Positions 52,027 to 60,292 of a stretch of DNA of 64,000 nt are shown piece by piece. The stretch is from positions 1 through 64,000 of the forward strand of contig JABDEK010000002.1 in the NCBI GenBank assembly GCA_013287135.1, written 5' to 3'. This DNA is from Acidobacteriota bacterium. GTDB lineage: Bacteria > Acidobacteriota > Terriglobia > Acidiferrales > UBA7541. The notes beneath the pieces were generated by a model. That model was not told where the DNA came from. It saw only the letters and a list, made by a program, of their open reading frames with translations, and ran no database searches. The translations under genes and the position numbers were made by a program. The stretch's first letter is position 1; each line of letters opens with the position of its first letter.

Positions 52027-53334
52027 GTGGGCCGACCGGCGAAGATTTGGGGGTTTTTGCATCGTTTTCGTCTCGTCCTATTGTGGACGATAGCAGGGGC
52101 GTCCTACCTCGCCTTGCTTTTGGTCCTTCGCAGCTCTTCCTACCTAGCGGATCCTTTGCTCGACACCTATCTCGAGATGGCGGGGAGTTTGATTGCGTTC
52201 ACTTTTGCTGCGAATGCGCTGGTTCGGTTTCGTGGAACGCACGATCGAATTTCTCTGATATTGGCGTTCGGTTTCGTCCTGGCGGGGCTGATCGAAGCCG
52301 GGACGAGCATGACGTTCTATCGCGGAATGCTCGTTACCACCACTCCGGGAAATTATATTTCAATCGGATGGCTCGCCGGACGGACGCTGTTGGGAATTTT
52401 ACTACTGGCTGCCCTGGTGGTGGAGCGGCGCATTCCTGTGGCGCGCGAGCCCGCCAAAGAGATGGCCGGGTCGACGTTGATCGTGGGCGCGGTGGCGTAT
52501 TTGACCAGCGTGTTTTATTTCATGCTGCCGAATGCTCCGAAGATTCATCCGGGCGCAATTATTCCGCGACCTTGGGATCTGCTGCCGGCAGCGATTTATG
52601 TGGCGCCAACAATTGGATACGCGTGGCGTTTGCGTCGTGGAAATTCTGACTCGTCGCTGGATCGAGCGCTGTTTTTTGCAGCAGCGTTAAATGTAATTTG
52701 CCATATCACGATCAGCCAGTCGCAGCGTGTTTTCGACGCGGCGTTCACGCTCGCGCACGTTACGATGGACCTGAGTTACGTGGTTGTGCTGGGCGGCACG
52801 CTTCTGGACAACGCGCAACTTTTCGATCAGGTGAGCCGCTTGGCTGCTTCCGATTCGCTCACGGGACTGGCCAATCATCGCCGGCTGCTTGAAGTGCTGG
52901 AAAATGAAATTCAGAGGTCGCGGCGAACGGGACGTAGCTTTGCAGTGCTCCTGTTCGACCTCGATGATTTAAAAAAGATCAACGACAAGTATGGGCATCT
53001 GACGGGGAGCCGCGCGATCAAACGCCTTGGGACGGCTTTGCGCAATGATTGCCGAACGATTGATACGCCCGCGCGATATGGTGGCGATGAGTTCGTGCTG
53101 ATCCTTCCGGAGTCGGGCGAAGAGGAAGGTCGCAAGGCTGCTCTGCGCATCTGCGAGAGGCTCGCGCGTGATGGGCAGGAACCGCCCGTGACCGTGAGCG
53201 CCGGGTTGGCTGTTTATCCGAACGATGGCACCACCATCGAAAAGCTTTTGGGCGCGGCCGATCACGCGCTCTATCGCATGAAAGGGCGGAGTGAAAAGAA
53301 ATTTCGTCTGAGGCATGTAGCGGCCTGTTTGTAA
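52027..53334 (+). CDS. Diguanylate cyclase with membrane sensor domain
   Basis: A 435-residue protein. Residues about 15-240 hold seven or eight membrane helices (MASE-like sensor), followed by a linker helix and the GGDEF domain from DSLTGLANHRR (about 275) onward. The active site is GGDEF (352-356), and the product-inhibition I-site RTID (343-346) is present, so cyclic-di-GMP synthesis with feedback control is expected. The helix HLTGSRAIKRLG has Ser in place of the common Asp. The start is GTG. The PilZ gene follows after 13 bases. Confidence 0.9.
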   Translation: MGRPAKIWGFLHRFRLVLLWTIAGASYLALLLVLRSSSYLADPLLDTYLEMAGSLIAFTFAANALVRFRGTHDRISLILAFGFVLAGLIEAGTSMTFYRGMLVTTTPGNYISIGWLAGRTLLGILLLAALVVERRIPVAREPAKEMAGSTLIVGAVAYLTSVFYFMLPNAPKIHPGAIIPRPWDLLPAAIYVAPTIGYAWRLRRGNSDSSLDRALFFAAALNVICHITISQSQRVFDAAFTLAHVTMDLSYVVVLGGTLLDNAQLFDQVSRLAASDSLTGLANHRRLLEVLENEIQRSRRTGRSFAVLLFDLDDLKKINDKYGHLTGSRAIKRLGTALRNDCRTIDTPARYGGDEFVLILPESGEEEGRKAALRICERLARDGQEPPVTVSAGLAVYPNDGTTIEKLLGAADHALYRMKGRSEKKFRLRHVAACL

Positions 53335-53347
53335 AAGGGGGGACGCG

Positions 53348-53680
53348 ATGCGATTTGGGATGGGGGTCCCCAAGACGTTGGCGGAGCGTCGCGAGACGCG
53401 CATTCCGATGGAAGTGGGAGTTCAGATTACGGGACATCCGGCGTTACCCGGAACAGAAACGACGTTTACCGAAAATGTAAGCGCGCGTGGCGCTCGCGTT
53501 TTGAGCAGCCGCCGGTGGAGAACGGGTGACCGCCTCACGATTGCAACGCTAACAGGGTCGTTCAAAGCGGTTGCGCGCGTAGCCTACTGCCAATTGGTCC
53601 CTGAAGCTGGCTTCGCGGTCGGGTTGGAGTTTCTCGAGCCGAGCGCCGGTTGGGTTGTCGCGGATATGCCGGCAGCCTAA
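53348..53680 (+). CDS. PilZ-domain protein (cyclic-di-GMP receptor)
   Basis: A 110-residue protein with both PilZ binding motifs: the arginine motif ERRETR (RxxxR, about 13-18) and NVSARG (NxSxxG, about 43-48). It should bind cyclic-di-GMP made by the cyclase encoded just before it. A GGGGGG run lies shortly before the ATG. It has no output domain, so it would act by contact with a partner that I cannot identify. Confidence 0.88.
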   Translation: MRFGMGVPKTLAERRETRIPMEVGVQITGHPALPGTETTFTENVSARGARVLSSRRWRTGDRLTIATLTGSFKAVARVAYCQLVPEAGFAVGLEFLEPSAGWVVADMPAA

Positions 53681-53685
53681 TTATT

Positions 53686-54000
53686 CTACTGCACGAATCC
53701 TACATTGGGCTCTGGACCTGGACCAGGGCCCTCCGGAAGCGTTCCAAACTGAGCTTCGAAGCGAGCGATATTTTCCTGCAGAGCTTTGGCAAGGCGCTTG
53801 GCATGGGCGGGACTGAGTATCAAACTCCCGACTAATTTGCCTTGTGGGACGCTGGGAAAAAGATAGATAAAATTGAGCGTGAACTCTTCCGCGTTATGAT
53901 GAACCACAACTAAATTTGCATACTGGCCGAGCAATTCCTTCTCGTCAGCCTTTATTTGAACTTGCTGTTGCTGCGGTTGCTGTTTCGGCGTTTCAGCCAT
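53686..54000 (-). CDS. DUF3467 domain protein
   Basis: 104 residues: a Gln-rich start (QQPQQQQVQ), then the DUF3467 core LLGQYANLVVVHHNAEEFTLNFIYLFP, VGSLILSPAHAKRLAKALQENIARFEAQFG and a Gly/Pro-rich end. The function is unknown. It converges with the PilZ gene, five bases between stops. Confidence 0.82.
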   Translation of the reverse strand: MAETPKQQPQQQQVQIKADEKELLGQYANLVVVHHNAEEFTLNFIYLFPSVPQGKLVGSLILSPAHAKRLAKALQENIARFEAQFGTLPEGPGPGPEPNVGFVQ

Positions 54001-54126
54001 CGCTTATTCTCCCAAAAAGCTTTTTTAACTATAGCAGAACAGGGAATAGCGGCTCGACGATTTTTGGAACAATACTGTGTGGGGGCGATTGACCTAAAAA
54101 CTAGTTAAGCGTAGTTTATATACAGA

Positions 54127-54143
54127 GTTTAACTAGATTAACC
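54127..54143 (+). promoter_or_regulatory. Imperfect palindrome directly before the NRAMP gene
   Basis: GTTTAA-CTAGA-TTAACC has six-base arms with one mismatch, only three bases before the ATG. A second related stretch, CTAGTTAAG, lies at 54101-54109, with a TATA-like TTTATATAC between them. This would fit a metal-responsive repressor site, but no regulator gene is adjacent. No ribosome-binding site is visible there, so the transcript may be leaderless. Confidence 0.4.
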
Positions 54144-54145
54144 TC

Positions 54146-55579
54146 ATGCACAGACCGAAAACCGACGTCACCTCTGCCCCTTACGTTACCGCGCACCCCA
54201 CCACCGAATCCGCCGCCGCTTCTTCCGATGCGCCGGCGTTAGCCGACCTTTTAACTCATGAGGATGTAGATCGCGCGCGCGACCGCTGGGAAGTGGCCCG
54301 CGCCCGCTGGAAAGGCCGCGGAGCGAAAAAATTCCGCGGCGTACGGTTGCTATGGCTTTTGATCGGGCCTGGAGTGCTGGTTTTTCTCGGAGAGAACGAC
54401 GCGCCCAGCATGCTTTCGTATTCGGCCGACGGCGCCCGCTATGGAATCGGATTTTTCATTCCGTTCGTTGTGCTCACATTCGTGATGGGATTCGTGGTGC
54501 AGGAAATGACGGTGCGCCTGGGGGCGGTCACTCATCGAGGTCACGCGGAACTGATCTTCGACCGATTCGGAAAGTTCTGGGGATTTTTCGCCATGGGCGA
54601 CTTGGTTGTGGGAAATTTCCTGACGCTGGTAACGGAATTTATCGGCGTGCGCGCGGGGCTGGGCTTTTTCGGTATTCGTCCCACGATAGCGATTGGCGGG
54701 GCGCTGGTTATGGTGGCGGCTGCAATCACTACGGGGCGCTATTGGACTTGGGAAAGAATCACCATGGGCCTTGCGATCTTCAACGGGCTTTTTATTCCCG
54801 CCGCAATCCTGGCTCGCCCGAATTGGCATGCGGCGGGCCACGCGTTGGTGACGTGGAAACCCTTCCCGAGCGGAAACCATTACGAGATTCTTTTGCTGAT
54901 TCTGGCTACGATTGGTGCGACGGTAACGCCGTGGATGCTTTTCTTTCAGCAGAGCGCCGTGGTGGACAAAGGGATGCAGCCGCGCGATATCAACGCTGGA
55001 CGCTTCGACACACTTCTCGGTGTGCTGTTGGCCTCTGTATTCGCTATTGCTGCGATTCTGGCAACCGCACCGCTATTTCATCACGGAATCAACGCTGCGG
55101 ATTTTCAAGCGGCGCAGTTCGCGGAAGCCCTGGAACCGTTGATTGGACATACCGGTGCGGCGCTTTTCGCGCTCGGAATTTTCGAAGCGGGAATTGTGGC
55201 AGCGATTGCAATTTCTACGTCTTCCGCTTACGCATTCGGCGAGGTGTTGCAAACAGGACATAGCCTGAATCGTCCGCTCCGGGATGCGTGGCCTTTTTAT
55301 TTGGTGCTGTTGGGTTCTGCGTCCGCTGCAGCGGCACTCGTGTTAATTCCAAACTTCCCATTGGAATTCGTCGTTCTAACCGTGAACGTAATCGCGGTTC
55401 TGGCCATGCCTCCTGCGCTGGCATTCCTTCTGCTGCTAGTGAACGATCCGGAAGTGATGGGGGAATATGTGAACGGCACATGGGCCAACGTGGCCGGCAT
55501 TGGAGTTACACTGCTTTTGATTATTGCAGGACTGGGATTTGGTCTTGCAACTGTGTTTCCGAAATGGCTGGGCGGCTGA
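54146..55579 (+). CDS. NRAMP-superfamily divalent metal transporter with atypical metal site
   Basis: A 477-residue transporter with about eleven membrane helices (from about 68 to 470) after a 65-residue cytoplasmic N-terminus rich in Arg and Ala. In classical NRAMP the first helix holds DPGN and the sixth MPHN. Here the corresponding places read DAPS (85-88, in GENDAPSML) and TPWM (261-264, in ATVTPWMLFFQQSA), so both metal-contact motifs are changed, including the selectivity methionine. Some clades, such as the NRAMP-related magnesium transporters, have altered motifs. The ion is therefore not predictable. Confidence 0.82.
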   Translation: MHRPKTDVTSAPYVTAHPTTESAAASSDAPALADLLTHEDVDRARDRWEVARARWKGRGAKKFRGVRLLWLLIGPGVLVFLGENDAPSMLSYSADGARYGIGFFIPFVVLTFVMGFVVQEMTVRLGAVTHRGHAELIFDRFGKFWGFFAMGDLVVGNFLTLVTEFIGVRAGLGFFGIRPTIAIGGALVMVAAAITTGRYWTWERITMGLAIFNGLFIPAAILARPNWHAAGHALVTWKPFPSGNHYEILLLILATIGATVTPWMLFFQQSAVVDKGMQPRDINAGRFDTLLGVLLASVFAIAAILATAPLFHHGINAADFQAAQFAEALEPLIGHTGAALFALGIFEAGIVAAIAISTSSAYAFGEVLQTGHSLNRPLRDAWPFYLVLLGSASAAAALVLIPNFPLEFVVLTVNVIAVLAMPPALAFLLLLVNDPEVMGEYVNGTWANVAGIGVTLLLIIAGLGFGLATVFPKWLGG

Positions 55580-55624
55580 GTTTCGATTAATAGAATATTA
55601 TTTTTTTGACGCATTGTTGAGTTT

Positions 55625-55909
55625 GTGAGGTTGGAATTGAAATCGGATTTTTCAGAACTGAGCGTTAGCGCTCCTGGCGTTGAACCTATTCCTGCGGATG
55701 GTGCACAGCCGCATTTGGAAGACCCTCGTGTTGTGTTGTCTCTTCTGGAAGCGGACCAGGTGGTCGCGGCGAAAGAGCAGATGCGTTTCGGGCGGCAAAA
55801 ACTGTCGCGAGGCGTCCGCATATTGCTGTGGGGCTTGCGGATTTATGTTGTATCGATGATGGTCATCGTCCTCATTTCGGTGCTTCGCGCGGTTCACCTA
55901 ATCCAATGA
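55625..55909 (+). CDS. Small membrane protein, unknown function
   Basis: 94 residues with a GTG start: an acidic, probably disordered N-terminus (about 1-45), a positively charged stretch QMRFGRQKLSRGVR, and one helix LLWGLRIYVVSMMVIVLISVLRAV (about 67-90). The tail is only four residues. It follows the NRAMP gene by 45 bases on the same strand, which suggests a linked role, but no family is recognised. Confidence 0.55.
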   Translation: MRLELKSDFSELSVSAPGVEPIPADGAQPHLEDPRVVLSLLEADQVVAAKEQMRFGRQKLSRGVRILLWGLRIYVVSMMVIVLISVLRAVHLIQ

Positions 55910-56013
55910 GCTTGTTCTGACTGATACCCTGACGGCTGGATTTTGAAATCGTCAGAGTGCATGCGAAAATCCTTCCGCAAAACTGATTGTCCGGAGAATT
56001 TGAAATCCCATCC

Positions 56014-56493
56014 ATGAATTCGGAAACAAGAGCGCGAGCCGGTAAGAATAATCTGCTATCTAAGGTTGCTGTCTTATTCGTGATCGTGGCGGCTGGTGGC
56101 GCGATTTTTCTTTACTACCATCGCGATTGGAACGCTCCAGCGGCGGCGAAGAATCTTCGGAATCCCCTTCCGGCGACGGATGATTCCATCGCGATGGGGA
56201 GAATGAATTACTCCACTCATTGCCAGAACTGCCACGGCGACAAGGGAGATGGAAAAGGGCCGCGCGCCGATAGCCTTTCCATCGCGCCATCTGATTTTAC
56301 CGACGCACACGCCTTGGGTTTAGTGACGGATGGCGAGCTTTTCTGGAAGATTTCGCATGGGCGGCGCCCTATGCCGGCCTTTCAGTACAAACTTACGGAG
56401 ACTGAGCGCTGGCAGTTGGTGGACTTCATCCGCACTTTCGCACAAAAACCTAATGCGGGCGTGGCGCCTGCCGCAAATTCTCCTTCACCGTAA
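56014..56493 (+). CDS. Membrane-anchored c-type cytochrome
   Basis: 159 residues from the ATG at 56014: one membrane helix (about 15-33) then a class I cytochrome c domain. The heme site is CQNCH near residue 70, followed by DGKGPRADSL, and the axial Met is probably in RRPMPAF (about 121). It carries electrons at the outer face of the inner membrane. A TTG nine codons earlier is an alternative start; neither has a strong Shine-Dalgarno. It converges with the peroxiredoxin gene. Confidence 0.85.
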   Translation: MNSETRARAGKNNLLSKVAVLFVIVAAGGAIFLYYHRDWNAPAAAKNLRNPLPATDDSIAMGRMNYSTHCQNCHGDKGDGKGPRADSLSIAPSDFTDAHALGLVTDGELFWKISHGRRPMPAFQYKLTETERWQLVDFIRTFAQKPNAGVAPAANSPSP

Positions 56494-56548
56494 ACAGACG
56501 CCACACCGATGTGCAAAGCCTGAAAATGCGGCTTCGTCACGATTCAAG

Positions 56549-57013
56549 CTAATTCTTAACTTTCGAAAGGGCTTCAGAAACTTCCTTGATGTCTGGCAGA
56601 GTTGGAATATCATAATTTTTGAACCAGGCGATTTTTCCGGAGCGGTCAACGATAGCGATCGCGCGGCCGGTGATGCCTTTGTCGGGCAGAAACACGCCGT
56701 ATTTTTCACCAACCGCGCCACGCGGTTGAAAATCCGCGAGCAACGGATACTTGATGCCCATCTTCTCGGCGAACGCTTTATGGGACCAAGCGCTGTCCAC
56801 GCTCACACCGAGCACTTGCGCATCGAGCTCGTCGAAACGTTTCATGTCATTCACTAAGCAGGTATGTTCGTTGGTGCAGACCGGACTCCAGTCCAGAGGA
56901 TAGAAGATGAGGACCACATTTTTCTTGCCTTGAAATTCTGAAAGCTTCACCTCTTTCTGGCTCTGATCCTTCAATGTAAAATCCGGGGCTGTTGCGCCGA
57001 CTGAGAGTGCCAT
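56549..57013 (-). CDS. Peroxiredoxin (AhpE/BCP-like)
   Basis: A 154-residue thiol peroxidase. The peroxidatic cysteine is Cys46 in [10 protein letters not shown] and a second cysteine, Cys52, lies six residues on, close to the spacing in [22 protein letters not shown] and [12 protein letters not shown] are family-typical. It reduces hydrogen peroxide or organic peroxides. GGAGG stands eight bases before the ATG. It is convergent with the cytochrome gene and divergent from the unknown pair to its right. Confidence 0.9.
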   Translation of the reverse strand: MALSVGATAPDFTLKDQSQKEVKLSEFQGKKNVVLIFYPLDWSPVCTNEHTCLVNDMKRFDELDAQVLGVSVDSAWSHKAFAEKMGIKYPLLADFQPRGAVGEKYGVFLPDKGITGRAIAIVDRSGKIAWFKNYDIPTLPDIKEVSEALSKVKN

Positions 57014-57197
57014 GCACGATCCTCCTGTCCGCTGTCGCGAACTATATTAGAAGAGATTTCATCCAATCGAATAATGATAGCCGAAGGCGCCTAAGCAAAC
57101 AAACATCTGTGAACGTCGGCTCGCTGGCTCCTGCTAATCGCGCTATTCAGTTTGCAATCTGCTACGATAATTTTTGGTATAAGAAGCAGGTGACGAA

Positions 57198-57818
57198 GTG
57201 GCGCGAGTATCCTACGAAGAGGCTTATCCCGGACTGGAGTACTTGCCGCGTAGCCGGAATTGGTGGGCGCGCCTGAAGGGAACCGCTCCAGAGTGCATAC
57301 ATTTAGGCGACGACATCAGTTGGATCGCGGCGGTGTTGCCGGACACGCTCTATCTGCAGGGGAAAAGGGCGAATCGACGCGAGCGCGTTCGTCCGGAAGT
57401 TTCACTGTGTTTCGAGTGTCTAAGCGAAACTTTCGCTTCGGAGCTTGAATCGTTTAGCGGGAGCGTGATAGCTTTTGAGCCGGACCCAGCGTTATTCACA
57501 CAGTATTTTTTCGTGGCGACGCCGGATTTCGATGCTGCAGGGCTGGCTCTGGAAACTTCCGGTGCGATTAACGCCCGGCTGAGCCAAAGCTTTGGGACCT
57601 GCCGGGAGTGCTCTCGCGAAGCGACTTGGCTTTGGTTCTCTCGTGAACAGATTCAAAGTCTTGATGAAGTTGAGCTGATTAAGACGGCAGCCGGCGAAGC
57701 TTTTTGCGGCAGGCACGGCGCTCGAAAACTCTTGGCTTCGTTCGACAAACTGTCCGAGGCCAACATTTTTTATATGAATCTTCCTTACGGCGAAGCAGGC
57801 GCGTACGTTTGGATTTGA
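57198..57818 (+). CDS. Putative zinc-binding protein of unknown function
   Basis: 206 residues, GTG start. Cysteine pairs CFEC (about 72-75) and CREC (about 134-137), together with FCGRHGARKLL (about 166-176), suggest one or two zinc sites. Between them are mixed strands, with many aromatic residues (WWARLKG, YFFVATPDF, WLWFSREQ). I do not recognise a family. It precedes the small gene below by two bases, so the two are co-translated. Confidence 0.6.
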   Translation: MARVSYEEAYPGLEYLPRSRNWWARLKGTAPECIHLGDDISWIAAVLPDTLYLQGKRANRRERVRPEVSLCFECLSETFASELESFSGSVIAFEPDPALFTQYFFVATPDFDAAGLALETSGAINARLSQSFGTCRECSREATWLWFSREQIQSLDEVELIKTAAGEAFCGRHGARKLLASFDKLSEANIFYMNLPYGEAGAYVWI

Positions 57819-57820
57819 AC

Positions 57821-58075
57821 ATGACGCTTAAAGATCTAGTTGAAAAATATCTGGCAGCCTCTGGGGGTTTTGGTAAGACGGTTCCGATCACCGCTTTAGA
57901 ACTTTCGCGCGAAGAGACGGAGCGGGTCTTTGACATTCTGGATGAGGACTACCACATAAGCCGGTTCTTTCATTTTCAAAATGCGGCGGGCGCGGGATCT
58001 GGCGCTAGTTTTCAGATCAACGGATTTCCGCAGACGCACATTTCCATCGATTCCGAAATCCGCGAAATTCTATAG
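57821..58075 (+). CDS. Small protein of unknown function, partner of the preceding gene
   Basis: 84 residues: MTLKDLVEKYLAASGGFGKTVPITALELSREETERVFDILDEDYHISRFFHF, then a Gly/Ala-rich loop and IDSEIREIL. The first part could be a small winged-helix-like or helical bundle; the second is strand-like. No homologue is recognised. It starts two bases after the stop of the zinc-binding protein, which argues for a shared role. Confidence 0.6.
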   Translation: MTLKDLVEKYLAASGGFGKTVPITALELSREETERVFDILDEDYHISRFFHFQNAAGAGSGASFQINGFPQTHISIDSEIREIL

Positions 58076-58098
58076 CCGTACGACTACGGCTGATCAAC

Positions 58099-60171
58099 CT
58101 ACCAGACGTGACAAATCTTCTCCGTCGGTTTCACCATGGGCTGCCCTACTTTGCACGAAAACGCGCTGCCAAATTCCGGCATATTCACCACGACTCCGTT
58201 GATGCGATATTTTCCGGGCGAGTGCGGGTCAGTAATTGCGTTCACGCGCTCATTTTCAGGGCGATTATTCTCGCAAGCCCACTGCGCCAGGCCAATGAAG
58301 AAGCGTTGATCGGGCGTAAGGCCGTCACGATCTTGCAACGTCATATCCTTCGTGGCATCTTTCCACGCGATGTAGGCCAGGATCGTTCCGCCGAGATCGG
58401 CGACGTCCTCGCCCTCGGTGAGCTTGGAATTGATGTGGACGTCGTCCACCACAACATATTGGGCGTACTGATCGACCACGCAGTCGGCGTGCCTCACGAA
58501 CTGATCGGCATCCTCTTTGGTCCACCAATCTTTCAGATTGCCCTTTGCATCGTACTGGCGGCCTTCATCGTCAAAGCCATGCGTGAGTTCGTGCCCGATG
58601 GTGGAACCGGTGTTGCCGTAGTTTGGAGCGTCGTCCATTCTTGAGTCGTATAGAGGCGGCTGCAAAACGCCGGCGGGGAAGTTGATGTCGTTCATCTGAT
58701 CGTTGAAGTATGCATTGACGGTGGGCGGCGTCATATCCCACTCGCCGCGATCCACGGGTTTTCCCACTTTGTTCAACTGGCGATGCGATTCAAACTCGAT
58801 CGCGCGCAGATTGTTACCGTAAAAATCAGTGGAAATAATTTTTACTGAGCTGTAATCGCGCCATTGATCCGGGTAGCCAATTTTGTTGCGAATGGCATGC
58901 AGCTTGGTGAGCGCTTGCTGCTTGGTCGCCGGGGTCATCCAAGCCAGCTGTTGGATACGAATAGCCATGGCATCTTCGATGCGACGCGTCATATCCAAGG
59001 TGGCAGCCTTCAACTCAGGCGAAAAGGTTTTACGGACATAGGTCTGCCCCAAGGCCTCTCCTAAATCGCGGTCGACGTAACGCACGCAACGTTTCCAGCG
59101 AGGCTGAAGCTCCTTTGCGCCGCGCAAATACTTGCGGTAAAAATCGAAGTCTTCGTTGACGAAAACGGAGGAAAGGTATGGCGCGCGAGAATTGGCAATG
59201 TGAAACCGGAGATAGATTTTCCAATCCTCCAGCGAATCCGATTTCAACTGGGAATCGACGTCCTTGAAGAAATCCGGCCAACCGACGTTCAGTACCTGGA
59301 ATTTAGGGATGTCGCTCGCAGCGAAGTAGGCATTCCAATCAAAATCCGGCGCGACTTTATAGAGTTCGGCGACGGTCATTTTATGCTTTTGTTTGTAGGG
59401 GTCGCGCCGCTCCACACGGGTGAGAGAAGCTTTCGCCAGACTGGTTTCCATGCGCATCACGATCCCAGCATTATTTTTCGCAGCATCGGGTGAGTCTTCG
59501 AGGAGCTCAAATATTTTCTGAACATGCTGAAGGTAGTGCTCGCGCGTCTCTTTCGATTTAGCGTCGTCTTTCAGATAGTAATCGCGATCCGGCAGCCCTA
59601 GTCCGCCTTGCGAAACATTTACAATCACTTCGTCGGAATCGTCGGGGTCCTGCGTGGAGCGAGAGTTAAAAACACCAGGGATTCCCTGGAGATGCAGAGT
59701 CGCAATCAATGTCGCAAGGTCTTTCGTGCTCGCGAGATTGTGAATAGCGGTCAGGTCCGCTTGAAGCGGCTTGGCGCCGAGCTTTTCTACTTCCGTTTCA
59801 TCCATGCAAGCGGCGTAGTAGTCCCCGATTTTCTGCGTGACCGCATCGCGGTCTTTTGCGGTGGAGGCTTGTCCAAGAATGCCTCGCAGGTAGTTCAGAT
59901 TGTCTTCGTAAAGTTTGCCGTAAACGCTCCAGGAAGTTTGATCGGATGGAATCGGGTTCATTTTTTTCCAGCCGCCGCAGGAGTACTCGTAAAAATCCAC
60001 GCACGGATCAGAAGTGCGGTCCATGGCGGAGGGATCGAGGCTTGGAGTGTAGGGAAGCACGAGTTCCGTTTGGTGTTGAGAGGTGGGTTCGGTGTTGGCC
60101 GGCTTTGTTTGTTGAGCGCACGTGACGATGGCGAAAAGCGCAGTCAGGCAGAGAGCTTTTTTGAGTGCCAA
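58099..60171 (-). CDS. Secreted M13-family metallopeptidase (neprilysin/PepO-like)
   Basis: A 690-residue zinc endopeptidase of small peptides. The zinc motif HELTH lies at about 527-531, the third ligand Glu in GEDVAD (about 588), and the substrate-binding NAYF with NDINFPAGVLQPPLYD sits upstream. The end CHVW is the family signature. I start it at TTG 60171, seven bases after GGAGGG, giving MALKKALCLTALFAIVTCAQQ, a lipoprotein-like signal with Cys18 as the probable lipid site; an ATG six codons earlier has no better support. It follows pckG on the same strand, 100 bases after its stop. Confidence 0.9.
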   Translation of the reverse strand: MALKKALCLTALFAIVTCAQQTKPANTEPTSQHQTELVLPYTPSLDPSAMDRTSDPCVDFYEYSCGGWKKMNPIPSDQTSWSVYGKLYEDNLNYLRGILGQASTAKDRDAVTQKIGDYYAACMDETEVEKLGAKPLQADLTAIHNLASTKDLATLIATLHLQGIPGVFNSRSTQDPDDSDEVIVNVSQGGLGLPDRDYYLKDDAKSKETREHYLQHVQKIFELLEDSPDAAKNNAGIVMRMETSLAKASLTRVERRDPYKQKHKMTVAELYKVAPDFDWNAYFAASDIPKFQVLNVGWPDFFKDVDSQLKSDSLEDWKIYLRFHIANSRAPYLSSVFVNEDFDFYRKYLRGAKELQPRWKRCVRYVDRDLGEALGQTYVRKTFSPELKAATLDMTRRIEDAMAIRIQQLAWMTPATKQQALTKLHAIRNKIGYPDQWRDYSSVKIISTDFYGNNLRAIEFESHRQLNKVGKPVDRGEWDMTPPTVNAYFNDQMNDINFPAGVLQPPLYDSRMDDAPNYGNTGSTIGHELTHGFDDEGRQYDAKGNLKDWWTKEDADQFVRHADCVVDQYAQYVVVDDVHINSKLTEGEDVADLGGTILAYIAWKDATKDMTLQDRDGLTPDQRFFIGLAQWACENNRPENERVNAITDPHSPGKYRINGVVVNMPEFGSAFSCKVGQPMVKPTEKICHVW

Positions 60172-60292
60172 GATGGAACCCTCCAGCAAAGTTGTGAGAA
60201 TAACAGCGGCGTGCTTTCTGCGCTAGCATGCGAACGGGTAGCCGAAAGGCAACGAAACAACGATTTAGCCACTGTAGCGCTGCAAAGCCATA

